DNA of 64,000 nucleotides from Thermococcus radiotolerans (GTDB lineage Archaea > Methanobacteriota_B > Thermococci > Thermococcales > Thermococcaceae): positions 496,001 through 560,000 of the forward strand of contig NZ_CP015106.1 in the NCBI RefSeq assembly GCF_002214565.1, in the 5' to 3' direction. The notes under the pieces were generated by a model. That model was given only the letters and a program-made list of their open reading frames with translations. It searched no databases and was not told the origin of the DNA. Positions within the stretch are counted from its first letter, which is position 1, and each line of letters begins with the position of its first letter. This document shows, piece after piece, positions 1 to 8,014 of this stretch. The translations under genes and the position numbers were made by a program.

Positions 1-249
1 TATCTCTTTGAAGCCCATCGGCCCCTCGGAAAGCATCTTCAGGATCCTTATCCTGTCCGGGTTGGCGAGGGCCTTGAGGGTTTTCGCAGCTCTCTCCTCG
101 TCTATCTCGGGCAGGCTTCCGCCTTCGAGCTTTCTCCTGAGGCGGGCCTTTATCGAGAGCATGACCTCATCAACGGGGTCAATGCTTTCCTCCAGCACCT
201 CCAGCCTCTTTTTCAGCTCTTCGAGCTGAACCTTCAGGTCGTTCTCCAT
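1..249 (-). CDS. ArsR-like winged-helix regulator, C-terminus cut by window edge
   Basis: The reading frame starts at ATG 249 and runs off the left edge without a stop. The first 35 or so residues are a charged, heptad-like helix (LEELKKRLEVLEESID), followed by a segment that reads as the start of a winged-helix DNA-binding domain (KTLKALANPDRIRILKMLSE), which is typical of ArsR-type archaeal regulators. The recognition helix and wing lie outside the window. The upstream region carries GTAC-containing inverted repeats that could be its own operator. It is divergent from the AEC transporter gene. Family assignment is good; ligand and targets are unknown. Confidence 0.8.
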   Translation of the reverse strand, partial: MENDLKVQLEELKKRLEVLEESIDPVDEVMLSIKARLRRKLEGGSLPEIDEERAAKTLKALANPDRIRILKMLSEGPMGFKEI

Positions 250-320
250 GGTACCACCAGGTACAGATTTTTGTAGTACATTTTTCTGTACCTAACTAGT
301 GCACTAGGTATATAAAAGTT
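250..320. promoter_or_regulatory. Divergent promoter with inverted repeats
   Basis: GTACAG at 261-266 and CTGTAC at 286-291 form an inverted repeat with another GTAC (276-279) between the arms. CTAGTGCACTAG at 296-307 is a perfect 12-bp palindrome directly beside the TATA-like stretch 309-318. The regulator start is at 249, so these sites lie between its TATA element and start codon, as expected for autoregulation. That role is inferred. Confidence 0.5.
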
Positions 321-371
321 TATCGGTTCGGATGCCAAAAACGTTTTAACGCTTAAACCCCAGTCTACTCC

Positions 372-1253
372 ATGAACATCGCCGAGATGCTCGCCCTCAT
401 AGCGGTCGGCTACGTCCTCAAGAGGCTGGTTAAATCGGAGAAACCCTTCAACTACCTCCGAATCCTTGTGAACGACTTTCTCCTCGCCCTGTTCATCTTC
501 GGAAACGTGGCGAGCAAGGACCTGAACTACCTCCTGAGCATAAAGACTGTCTTCCTCTACGTCTTCCTGATAATCTCGATAAGCCTCGGGTTTTCGTACA
601 TCTACGGCCGTGTCGTCCTTAAGAACGACCCCTGGGCCGGTGCGCTGATGGTTCTCTCAGTCTACCCCAACACGGCCGCCCTCGGCTTTCCGATAGCGAG
701 CCTCTTCCTCGACGACATAACGCCGGCCATACTCTACTCCACGACCAACTCGATGATAGTCATCCCAATCGTCACCTTCATAGCGGCCCACTACTCCAGC
801 GGCGGCGCGAGCGTTAAGGACAGCTTCATCAAGGCCCTCAAGTTCCCGCCGACGGTGGCGAACCTCGTCGCTCTTGCACTTGTCATAGCCGGCGTTCATC
901 TTCCTACCCAAATCCTTGAGCCGATAAGAACCGTCGGCTGGCTCAGCATTCCCCTGCTTATCATCTACTTCGGCTCGCGGATAACGCTGAAGAGTTTCGA
1001 CTGGCGCAAGCTCGCAGAGGTCGGGGCCTTCAGGATAGCGATTCCATTCACCTTTGTTTTTCTCACCCTCCGGTGGGCGGCCCCGGGCGTCTTCTACTCG
1101 GTCCTCGTCGAGGCCTCGATGCCCCCGGCCATAGCGGCCAACGCGATTCTAGCCCAGTACTGCCTGAAGGCCGAGGAGGCTATAAGCGTCACCTTCGTGC
1201 TGACCCTGCTCGTCATAGGGCTCTTCATGGTTCTCAGCGCGCTGATGGGCTGA
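372..1253 (+). CDS. AEC (auxin efflux carrier) family transporter
   Basis: This 293-residue protein is almost entirely hydrophobic, with about ten predicted membrane segments in two halves, and lacks a signal peptide. The opening (MNIAEMLALIAVGYVLKRL) and the polar segment around PNTAALGFPIASLF match the AEC permease family, secondary transporters that move organic anions such as malonate in prokaryotes. The length is normal. It stands alone, divergent from the regulator on its left, which may control it. The substrate cannot be read from the sequence. Confidence 0.8.
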   Translation: MNIAEMLALIAVGYVLKRLVKSEKPFNYLRILVNDFLLALFIFGNVASKDLNYLLSIKTVFLYVFLIISISLGFSYIYGRVVLKNDPWAGALMVLSVYPNTAALGFPIASLFLDDITPAILYSTTNSMIVIPIVTFIAAHYSSGGASVKDSFIKALKFPPTVANLVALALVIAGVHLPTQILEPIRTVGWLSIPLLIIYFGSRITLKSFDWRKLAEVGAFRIAIPFTFVFLTLRWAAPGVFYSVLVEASMPPAIAANAILAQYCLKAEEAISVTFVLTLLVIGLFMVLSALMG

Positions 1254-1302
1254 GACCGATGCCCTTTTTAACCCTTCGACCTTTCTTTTAACGGTGGTCA
1301 CG

Positions 1303-2322
1303 ATGGAAAGGATGATTGAGATTCTCAGGGAAATTTTAGAGATACCGTCCCCAACGGGCTACACGAAAGAGGTTATGGCCTACATAGCTGGACTCCTCAA
1401 CGAAAACGGCGTGAAAACCTACTTCACCAACAAGGGTGCCCTGATAGCGGGCAACCATCCGGAGCCGGAGCTCGTCATAGCGGCCCACGTTGACACCCTC
1501 GGCGCGATGGTTAAGGGGATCCTGTCGAACGGGCACCTGAGCTTCACGAGGGTAGGCGGCCTCCACCTTCCTGCCTTCGAGGGCGAGTACTGCACGATAA
1601 TCACCCGCTCGGGGAAGAAGTACCGCGGAACGCTTCTCCTCAAGAACCCCAGCGTCCACGTCAACAAGGAGGCCGGAAAGAAGGAGCGCAAGGAGGAGAA
1701 CATGTACATCCGCCTGGACGAGCTGGTAGAGAAGAAGGAAGACACAGAGAAGCTCGGCATAAGGCCTGGTGACTTCATAGCCTTCGATCCGAAGTTCGAG
1801 TACGTCAACGGCTTCGTTAAAGCTCACTTCCTCGACGACAAGGCGAGCGCCGCGGTGATGATAGACCTGATGCTCGATTTAGGTGCCAAGACCCTTGAAA
1901 AGCTCCCGGTGGCGTTCTTCTTCTCGCCCTACGAGGAGGTCGGGCACGGCGGTTCGGCAGGCTATCCAAGGAGCATGAAGGAGCTCCTCGTCGTCGACAT
2001 GGGCGTCGTCGGCGATGGCGTCGCGGGCAAGGAAACCGCGGTATCGATAGCGGCCAAGGATTCGAGCGGTCCGTACGACTACGAGATGACGACTAAACTC
2101 ATCGAGCTGGCCGAGAAGCACGAGATTCCCCACGTCGTAGACGTCTTCCCCTACTACGGCTCCGACGGCTCGGCAGCGCTCAGGGCAGGCTGGGACGTTC
2201 GCGTGGCTTTGATAGGCCAGGGCGTCCACGCAAGCCACGGCATGGAGAGGACGCACGTCAAGGGTATGCTCGCGACGAAGGACCTCATCAGGGCCTACAT
2301 CGAAGACAGGTTCGGCGTTTGA
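1303..2322 (+). CDS. M42 family metallopeptidase (TET-type aminopeptidase)
   Basis: This is a cytosolic dinuclear-metal aminopeptidase of the M42 family, which usually forms dodecameric TET particles that degrade peptides. Metal and catalytic residues are visible: AHVDTLG (His62, Asp64), FLDDK near 177, the YEEVGHGG pair at 210-211, the Asp of VVDMG and the late His of RTHVKG. ATG 1303 is chosen because GGTGGT lies just upstream of it; an in-frame GTG at 1294 would be inside that ribosome site. HVDTLG instead of HMDEIG separates it from the second M42 enzyme at 57896-58891, suggesting a different substrate preference. Confidence 0.9.
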   Translation: MERMIEILREILEIPSPTGYTKEVMAYIAGLLNENGVKTYFTNKGALIAGNHPEPELVIAAHVDTLGAMVKGILSNGHLSFTRVGGLHLPAFEGEYCTIITRSGKKYRGTLLLKNPSVHVNKEAGKKERKEENMYIRLDELVEKKEDTEKLGIRPGDFIAFDPKFEYVNGFVKAHFLDDKASAAVMIDLMLDLGAKTLEKLPVAFFFSPYEEVGHGGSAGYPRSMKELLVVDMGVVGDGVAGKETAVSIAAKDSSGPYDYEMTTKLIELAEKHEIPHVVDVFPYYGSDGSAALRAGWDVRVALIGQGVHASHGMERTHVKGMLATKDLIRAYIEDRFGV

Positions 2323-2434
2323 CCTCTTCTTTTTCCTCTAACTGGACCCCTAGAGATTCTTCGGAGAACATATACGAGCAGCCGCTCTTGGGTTTGTATG
2401 AGGGTAAAGGGATTAAAAAAAGTGAACGAGAGAG

Positions 2435-2477
2435 CTCACTCAATCTTCGCACCGCAGTTGGGAAAGACGGAACTATG
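2435..2477 (-). pseudogene. Displaced copy of the SPFH gene 3' end
   Basis: Bases 2435-2457 are identical to 3846-3868, the last codons and stop of the SPFH/zinc-ribbon gene. The match resumes at 2468-2477 (CGGAACTATG), corresponding to 3892-3901, after an internal loss of about 13 bases. On the minus strand the fragment is followed by a T-rich stretch (2411-2420) that may be the original terminator. It is not translatable as a gene. It marks the far side of the inserted ATPase gene. Confidence 0.75.
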
Positions 2478-2545
2478 GAGCATTAGAGTTCAAACCACTA
2501 GGGCAAAATGAGCAAAGCCCGAAACCTTTATAACGATTCCTGCAA

Positions 2546-2569
2546 GAATTATTCTCATGAGAATAATTC
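2546..2569. promoter_or_regulatory. Perfect 24-bp palindrome over the ATPase start codon
   Basis: The 24 bases are their own reverse complement, with arms GAATTATTCTCA and TGAGAATAATTC. The ATG at 2557 sits at the exact centre. ATTCCTnnAAGAATT occurs on both flanks (2536-2550 and 2566-2580). A TATA element at 2527-2534 lies about 25 bases before the ATG, so the transcript is probably leaderless and the palindrome covers its 5' end. This looks like a repressor operator. Confidence 0.65.
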
Positions 2570-3834
2570 CTCGAAGAATTGAACGTGCCCTCCTAAAATA
2601 CACCGGCTGGAAGATGCTCTATGGAAGGAGAAAGACGGGCAAGACCTTCCTCGTTGAGCACTTCCTCGACTACGACGAGTTCTTCTTCGTGAACAAGGAC
2701 GGCACTGTCCACGACAGGCTGAGCAACGACAAAATGACCTATCAGGAGTTCATGAGGCTCTTTCCAAGGCTGGTTAAAGAAAAGAGAAGAATCGTCATCG
2801 ACGAGTTCCACCGCCTTCCCGAGGGCTTCCTCGACCTCCTGCATGCCTACTCCACGGAGCAGGACAGTCAGGTGATACTCGTAACCTCAACCATGTGGCT
2901 CGCCCAAAGGCTGCTCTCGATGAGAGAAAGCCCTCTCCTCGGGATAGCTTTCCTCGTGAAAATCGGACTCATAGACGAGCGCGAAATTCTGGTGGAGCTG
3001 TCGAAGGAAGTGAAGGGTAAGGAGCTGATAGAGGCGTCCACCTACCTGAGAGAGCCCATGCTCGTGCCTGCCTACAAACCCCCGCTGAGGGACTTTTTAA
3101 CCGGCTTCTTTTCGTCCTCCGGCTCCTTCGTGAGCGAGCTCGTTGGCGAGACCTTCAATGAAGAAGGCCACGAGCTGACGAGGGTTTACCTCGGGATAAT
3201 GATGGAAGTCGCCAACGGAAAGGGGACGAGCACTGAGCTTTCTTCAGCGTTGTTTTCCCGCGGCCTGCTGAAGAAGGACAACCCCGGGACGCTCCAGAAG
3301 TATCTCACAATCCTCACGAAGATGGGCATCCTGCGCAAGTTCCTGGTTCAGGGCAAGAGACGCAAAAAGTTCGTTTACAGGCACGCCTCACCCCTCCTCG
3401 ACCTGCACTTCTACCTTGAGGGCAAGTACGCCTACACGGAGCTTGAAACGTCTGTGGAGTTCATAAGAAAGGCGGTAGACTACAAGCTCCCGAGGCACGT
3501 TGAGGACTTTATAGCTGACTTACTGGCCAAGGCTTACGGCCTGAGAAGGGTCAGCGTGGAGCTCCCGGAACTTGAGCTTGACGTTGCTTTACAGGGGTTC
3601 AACAGGCTCGAACTGGTTGGAGAGGTCAAGTGGAAGGAGCGGGTGAAGAGGGAAGAGCTGCGGAAGATTGAGGAGAAGCTCTCCCGCTTCGACTGCCGCA
3701 GAGTGCTCGTGGTTCCGAGCGAAGACGTCCTTGAGCGTGAGCCCGAAGGAATAGAGGTTTTAACCCCTGAAGACCTGGTGGAAATCGCGAGGGAGAGCCT
3801 CGAGAAGACGTTAAAATCTGAAGGAGAAGAGTAA
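2557..3834 (+). CDS. Archaeal AAA-type ATPase with DUF234 nuclease-like C-terminus
   Basis: The protein begins with an archaeal ATPase domain: Walker A GRRKTGKT near residue 24 and Walker B RIVIDEFHR near 80. A winged-helix section follows (about 215-290). The C-terminus has the DUF234/PD-(D/E)XK pattern, with an Asp in ELDVAL and EVKWK near 365. Members of this family are patchily distributed in archaea; their biological role is unsettled and accessory or defence roles have been suggested. The start is an ATG inside a perfect palindrome on a probably leaderless mRNA. The gene is flanked by a repeat of its neighbour's 3' end, which points to insertion. Confidence 0.85.
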   Translation: MRIIPRRIERALLKYTGWKMLYGRRKTGKTFLVEHFLDYDEFFFVNKDGTVHDRLSNDKMTYQEFMRLFPRLVKEKRRIVIDEFHRLPEGFLDLLHAYSTEQDSQVILVTSTMWLAQRLLSMRESPLLGIAFLVKIGLIDEREILVELSKEVKGKELIEASTYLREPMLVPAYKPPLRDFLTGFFSSSGSFVSELVGETFNEEGHELTRVYLGIMMEVANGKGTSTELSSALFSRGLLKKDNPGTLQKYLTILTKMGILRKFLVQGKRRKKFVYRHASPLLDLHFYLEGKYAYTELETSVEFIRKAVDYKLPRHVEDFIADLLAKAYGLRRVSVELPELELDVALQGFNRLELVGEVKWKERVKREELRKIEEKLSRFDCRRVLVVPSEDVLEREPEGIEVLTPEDLVEIARESLEKTLKSEGEE

Positions 3835-3846
3835 AAATTAAAACCC

Positions 3847-4857
3847 TCACTCAATCTTCGCACCGCAGACGGGGCAGAACTTCGCCCCTTCCGGAACTAT
3901 GTGCCCGTTGGGGCAGCGCTTTATCTCATGGCCGCAGTAGGGGCAGAACCTCGCCCCCGGTGGAATCGGTTTGCCACAATAAGGACATATCTCCTGTTGC
4001 TGTGCCGCAGGAGCCGCCTGCTGGGCTGGTTGCTGTGGGTTCTGATATCCGGCCGGCGGGACGCCTCCACCGGCGTAGGGCTGGGCCGGCTGTGCGGGCT
4101 GAGCAGGTTGCTGGAGGAGCTGGGGCATTATCACCATTCCCGTGCCGAGGCCGGCGCCTTCGCTCTTTCCAAGCTCAGCGGCAACCTGCTTTGCCGTGTC
4201 CATCTGCATGACAGCCTGAGCGTTGCCGGTCTGCATTATCCAGAAGAGCCTCTGGCGCCACTCGTCGGTGGTGTTGACGCCCTCAATCTTGACATCGACC
4301 AGCTCAAGACCGAGCCTGCGGAAGTCCTCCATGAGTTTGACCTTTACCTGCGTGCTGACCATGTCGAGGTTCTGGAAGAGGTCAACTATCGAGTAAGCGC
4401 TGAGGTGCTTCATCATGCCCTCGTTGAAGTATGCCCTGATGAACTTGGTGACGTCGCTCGTGTCGTAGAGGCTCTGGCCGCCGACGACCTCGGTGATGAA
4501 GAGCACGGGGTCTGCCACTTTAAACCAGTAGACGCCGTAGTACTTGACTGGCGCCAATTCTCTCGTCTGCGTCTCCCCACCGTAGCGCCCCTGGAACTGC
4601 TTCATGCTGACGAAGATTACGGTGGCTTTGAATGGACTGTTTGAACCGCCGACGAGCCTGTAGAGGAGGGGTAGGTTCTGCGTAGTCAGCGTATGCCTTC
4701 CCGGCCCGAGGACATCGTAGATTTTGCCGTCGCGCATGAAGACGGCAACCTCGTACTCATGGACTATCAGCTGGGCACCCCACTTTATGACCTCGTTGGG
4801 GTAGCGCCAGATTATCTCGTCCTCTCCGGGGTTAACCCATTCTATGACCTGAACCAT
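3847..4857 (-). CDS. SPFH-domain protein with two C-terminal zinc ribbons
   Basis: About 215 N-terminal residues form an SPFH (stomatin/flotillin-like) domain of the 'virion core protein' type, with no evident membrane helix. A Gln/Pro/Ala-rich linker (about 240-285) follows, then two zinc ribbons (CPYCGKPIPPGARFCPYCG and CPNGH...CPVCG). SPFH proteins assemble on membranes as scaffolds. ATG 4857 is preceded by GGTG; a GTG at 4866 is also in frame. The start overlaps the end of the previous gene by 26 bases, so this is the last gene of a four-gene operon. Its 3' end is duplicated at 2435-2477. Confidence 0.88.
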   Translation of the reverse strand: MVQVIEWVNPGEDEIIWRYPNEVIKWGAQLIVHEYEVAVFMRDGKIYDVLGPGRHTLTTQNLPLLYRLVGGSNSPFKATVIFVSMKQFQGRYGGETQTRELAPVKYYGVYWFKVADPVLFITEVVGGQSLYDTSDVTKFIRAYFNEGMMKHLSAYSIVDLFQNLDMVSTQVKVKLMEDFRRLGLELVDVKIEGVNTTDEWRQRLFWIMQTGNAQAVMQMDTAKQVAAELGKSEGAGLGTGMVIMPQLLQQPAQPAQPAQPYAGGGVPPAGYQNPQQPAQQAAPAAQQQEICPYCGKPIPPGARFCPYCGHEIKRCPNGHIVPEGAKFCPVCGAKIE

Positions 4858-5353
4858 CCCACTCACCCGCCGCGAAGCTCATCCTCTTGCTCAAAATCTC
4901 CTCGAAGGAGTTGAGCTTGTCATCAAGGTTCAGAACCGCCATGCCGAGGGCCTGAGGGTTCGCTATCTGACCGTTCAGGGCCTTGACCTCGTTGAGTACC
5001 TCCTCCGCCAGCTCTATCATCTTGGCGTCGTACTCCAGGAGCCTGTTTAGCTCCTCCTCCTTGAACTTCACCCTGTCGAAGTAGCCGCGGTAACCGGCTT
5101 CCGCGTGCCTTACCCTGCTCTCAAGGGCCATGAGCTTCTTTCTCAGATTGTCTATGGCAACCATCTGGGCGCAGCCCACCATGGCGCACCTCTGAAGGGC
5201 ACGCTCCATCTCCCTCCTGGCGAGGGCGAGCGTATCTGCCACCTTGCCCCGGACGAGCCTGTCATCCTCCCTTATGAGCTCCTTCTTCTTGTAGCCGTGG
5301 AAGCCGGGAATTACGAGCTCAAGCTTCTCAACTATCGAAGTTTCCTTCCCCAT
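4832..5353 (-). CDS. Coiled-coil protein of the SPFH operon
   Basis: This is a soluble, strongly helical protein of 173 residues with charged heptad stretches (REMERALQRC, LRKKLMALESRVRHAE). I do not recognise a named family. It is third in the operon; its end overlaps the SPFH gene and its start follows the upstream stop with AGGTG as ribosome site, which selects ATG 5353 over the GTG at 5362. Translational coupling with an SPFH scaffold and two membrane zinc-ribbon proteins suggests it is a structural partner in the same complex, which is an inference. Confidence 0.75.
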   Translation of the reverse strand: MGKETSIVEKLELVIPGFHGYKKKELIREDDRLVRGKVADTLALARREMERALQRCAMVGCAQMVAIDNLRKKLMALESRVRHAEAGYRGYFDRVKFKEEELNRLLEYDAKMIELAEEVLNEVKALNGQIANPQALGMAVLNLDDKLNSFEEILSKRMSFAAGEWDGSGHRMG

Positions 5354-5363
5354 AAGCAACACC

Positions 5364-6257
5364 TCACATAGGCTTGAAATACAGGTTGCCCTTGTTGAGC
5401 CTCATAACCTCACTGACCTTTCTCTTCTTGACGGCACCTTTCCGGAATATGCCGAAGGCCCCTGCTCCCCCGGGGATGAGCCCGCCTATGAGCCCCCAGG
5501 CGCTCCCGTATACACCGGCCGCAATTATACCAATTACCAGCCCTGCCGCAAGAACCCCTGCTCCCAGGAGGCTGGCCTTCTTTCTGGCACCGCTCATGAG
5601 GGGATACTCCGCCTGGACAACCCTCCCATCGGTTCCGTCAATGTATCCCGCGAAGCTCTGCCCCCCGTATTCGTAGTGAACCTCCCAGAGGGGGTAGTGC
5701 ACGAGCCCCTGGTACTTCACCTCAATCTCAACGCCGCCGAGGGATTTGTCCTCCTGGCTCGCTTCACTTCTGAGGGCGCTCTCCATGATGCTCCTCGCCA
5801 TCGCTTCGGCCTCCTCTCTGGACATCTTGGGCTCGTAGTACTTGCCCTTTCCGACAACTGCCTCATCGAAGAAGCGCTTGCCCCTTATCGGGAACGGATA
5901 GTCCTTGAGCATCCCCTGGAAGGGTGAGCCTGCGGGGATTCCGACGAAGCGAACCTCCTCTATCGTTGACCAGCGTGTGCTCCTACCGTGGAGGTAGAAG
6001 AAGTAAACCGGCACCCAGTGGAGCTCCTTTTTCGTTATCTTCGCCCCGGTTATGTCCGCCGGAGCGCCGTACTGCCTGGAGAGAAACTTGAGCAGAACCC
6101 CCCCGGCGTCCTTCCTCATCGGCGGGAAGAAGAAGTGTTCGCCTACTTCCTCCCTCGTTTCGAGCTTGAAGGTCGTTCCGCAGTAGGGGCACGTTGCCAC
6201 GCTCACGGTGTCTGGAACCTTAAACTTGGCCGAGCAGGTTGGGCATTGAACCTCCAT
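5364..6257 (-). CDS. Zinc-ribbon membrane protein (SPFH operon)
   Basis: An N-terminal zinc ribbon (CPTCSAKF then CPYCGTTF) is followed by a globular region of about 190 residues, then two glycine/alanine-rich membrane helices (about 225-275) and a short basic tail ending GNLYFKPM. ATG 6257 is chosen because AGAGGTGAT precedes it; GTG 6266 is an alternative. Five bases separate it from the upstream gene. It shares its plan (zinc ribbon, soluble domain, two small-residue helices) with the next protein upstream, suggesting an old duplication. No enzymatic motif is visible. Confidence 0.78.
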   Translation of the reverse strand: MEVQCPTCSAKFKVPDTVSVATCPYCGTTFKLETREEVGEHFFFPPMRKDAGGVLLKFLSRQYGAPADITGAKITKKELHWVPVYFFYLHGRSTRWSTIEEVRFVGIPAGSPFQGMLKDYPFPIRGKRFFDEAVVGKGKYYEPKMSREEAEAMARSIMESALRSEASQEDKSLGGVEIEVKYQGLVHYPLWEVHYEYGGQSFAGYIDGTDGRVVQAEYPLMSGARKKASLLGAGVLAAGLVIGIIAAGVYGSAWGLIGGLIPGGAGAFGIFRKGAVKKRKVSEVMRLNKGNLYFKPM

Positions 6258-6262
6258 GGCGA

Positions 6263-7279
6263 TCACCTCTTAAACGCCCCCGTAAAGTGCCCCATGATGC
6301 CGGTGCTCCTCTCGGTTCTCTGTCCCTCCAGGACCAGCGACCCGAAGTAGCCGCTGGCTCCAGCTCCAAGTATCAGCGAGAGCACCGAAACCAGAGCCGA
6401 GCCGTTTGCACCGCCGTAGGCGGCTCCAGCCGCTCCTATGATGACGCCAAGGACGACGCCGGCCATGTACTGGGCGCGCCTCCAGATGGGCATGGGCTCG
6501 GTGGCGGCAACGTCCCTTCCGTCCCAGCCGGCGAAGACGGCATGGAATATCGAGTTCTCATGCTTGTAATAGACGGTCCACATTGGCAGAAGAATCAGAG
6601 AAACGTTCTGGGGCTCATCGGCGGTTATATCAAAACGCTCTATCCTGTCTGCCTTGGCTGAGTAGCGGTCCCTTATGACGTCTATCGCATCCTCGCGCAT
6701 TATCATCTTCGCTTGAGTCTCGTCTATTTCAGTGTTGAGTATCTCCAGCTTTATCTTTCCCCACTGATCCTCGTCCAGCTCAAGGAGCTTTTTCCCCTTG
6801 GGCTTTGCCCTCGAGTAGTGGACGATGATGTCATCAACGCCGAAGCTCTTAATCTGCCTCCTCGCGGAGCCGATGAGGCTCAAAACCTCGTCAACGTAGT
6901 CGTGGTAGTGCCTCTCGACGGTATGGCAGTGGGTTTCGCCCTCCGAGTCCGTGTGGCACTCCTCCTCGCGCACCATGTACTCGACGTCACCCTCGACGTG
7001 AACGCTGCCCACCCAGTACGGGGCGTAGTGGCCTTCGATGTCAACTATCTCGATTTGCTCCTTCATGCGCTTGAGGTCGAAGTCCCTGTTGACGCGGTCC
7101 CAGAAGGCCTTGGCTATGGCGTTTTTATCGATGGTCGGGACGATATAGATGTTCTCCGTCTTCAGGTTTCCACTCACGTGGTTCGGAAAACCGCAGTACG
7201 GGCAGATGGCCACGATGGTTTCCGGGGATACTTCGAGGGGCGCACCGCACCTCTCACATTTAAATTCAATGGCCTCCAT
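6263..7279 (-). CDS. Zinc-ribbon membrane protein with His/Cys-rich insert (SPFH operon)
   Basis: This is the first gene of the operon. The protein has an N-terminal zinc ribbon (CERCGAPL...CPYCGFPN), a soluble domain containing a metal-ligand-like cluster around residue 105-125 (ECHTDSEGETHCHTVERHYH), and two small-residue membrane helices near 265-315. GGTGATTC precedes ATG 7279. Function is unknown. The cluster of His, Cys and acidic residues suggests metal binding, an inference from composition. It is a likely membrane partner of the SPFH protein. Confidence 0.78.
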   Translation of the reverse strand: MEAIEFKCERCGAPLEVSPETIVAICPYCGFPNHVSGNLKTENIYIVPTIDKNAIAKAFWDRVNRDFDLKRMKEQIEIVDIEGHYAPYWVGSVHVEGDVEYMVREEECHTDSEGETHCHTVERHYHDYVDEVLSLIGSARRQIKSFGVDDIIVHYSRAKPKGKKLLELDEDQWGKIKLEILNTEIDETQAKMIMREDAIDVIRDRYSAKADRIERFDITADEPQNVSLILLPMWTVYYKHENSIFHAVFAGWDGRDVAATEPMPIWRRAQYMAGVVLGVIIGAAGAAYGGANGSALVSVLSLILGAGASGYFGSLVLEGQRTERSTGIMGHFTGAFKR

Positions 7280-7360
7280 GAATCACCACAGTGCACATAA
7301 CTACCTTGGAGTATTTAAGAGTGCCGGAGATTTTTATGAACCGTGGTAATATTGGAGGGC

Positions 7361-8014
7361 CTACAGCATTTTTCTTACCAGCCCCACAAGCTCCCGGAGG
7401 TCACTTACGTAGTAGTCGGCACCCTCGATTTTATCAAAGCGAGTTACGTTAACCACCTTCATGCCGGCGCGCTTTCCAGCGAGCACATCGTGACGGCTGT
7501 CGCCTATCATCAGCGCTTCCCTCGGCTTCAGATTGAGGGCTTTCAGGGCCTTTTCAACGAGATAAGGGCTAGGCTTGACGCCGTCCAGATTTGAATAGTC
7601 CTTTCCGTAAACAACCTCGAAGTGTTTTCTCAGATCGAAGAGGTTCAAAACGAACTCCGTGCATTCCTGGGAGGCGTTGCTCACTGCGGCGAGCCTCAGA
7701 CCCATCGCCTTCAGCTCTCCAAGGGCATCAACGTCTGGGAAGGGCCGTATTTTTCCCCGTTCGGCCATCCACCGGCGGTACTCAAGGTTCACGCCGTCGA
7801 CAATTTTCCAGAACTCCACGTGGTTTATGCCGAAGCTCTCAATGTAGCTCCTCGGCAGCTCGCCGGTTACGGTCTTTCTGTAGGTCTCGTAGTCCAGCTC
7901 GATGCCTCGCTCCCGAAGGGCCGGCATAACCCACTTCTCATACCATTCCCTGTGGTCGTAGCCCTCGTAGTAAACAAGGGTCTCGTCAACGTCGAATATC
8001 AATCCTTTGAGCAT
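7361..8014 (-). CDS. HAD-superfamily hydrolase
   Basis: This is a soluble phosphatase-like protein of 217 residues. The catalytic motif I is DVDET near the N-terminus, motif II falls in AAVSNAS, and motif III/IV is MIGDSRHDVLAGKRAGM near residue 170-186. The helical cap between motifs I and II places it in subclass I, like phosphoglycolate phosphatases. ATG 8014 is chosen because AGGAGG lies just upstream; in-frame codons further upstream belong to an overlapping box C/D sRNA. The substrate is unknown. Confidence 0.88.
   Translation of the reverse strand: MLKGLIFDVDETLVYYEGYDHREWYEKWVMPALRERGIELDYETYRKTVTGELPRSYIESFGINHVEFWKIVDGVNLEYRRWMAERGKIRPFPDVDALGELKAMGLRLAAVSNASQECTEFVLNLFDLRKHFEVVYGKDYSNLDGVKPSPYLVEKALKALNLKPREALMIGDSRHDVLAGKRAGMKVVNVTRFDKIEGADYYVSDLRELVGLVRKML

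Noticed and set aside
3901-4644. Long open frame antisense to the SPFH gene
   Set aside because: High GC at third positions creates open antisense frames; it has no promoter, ribosome site or recognisable domain.
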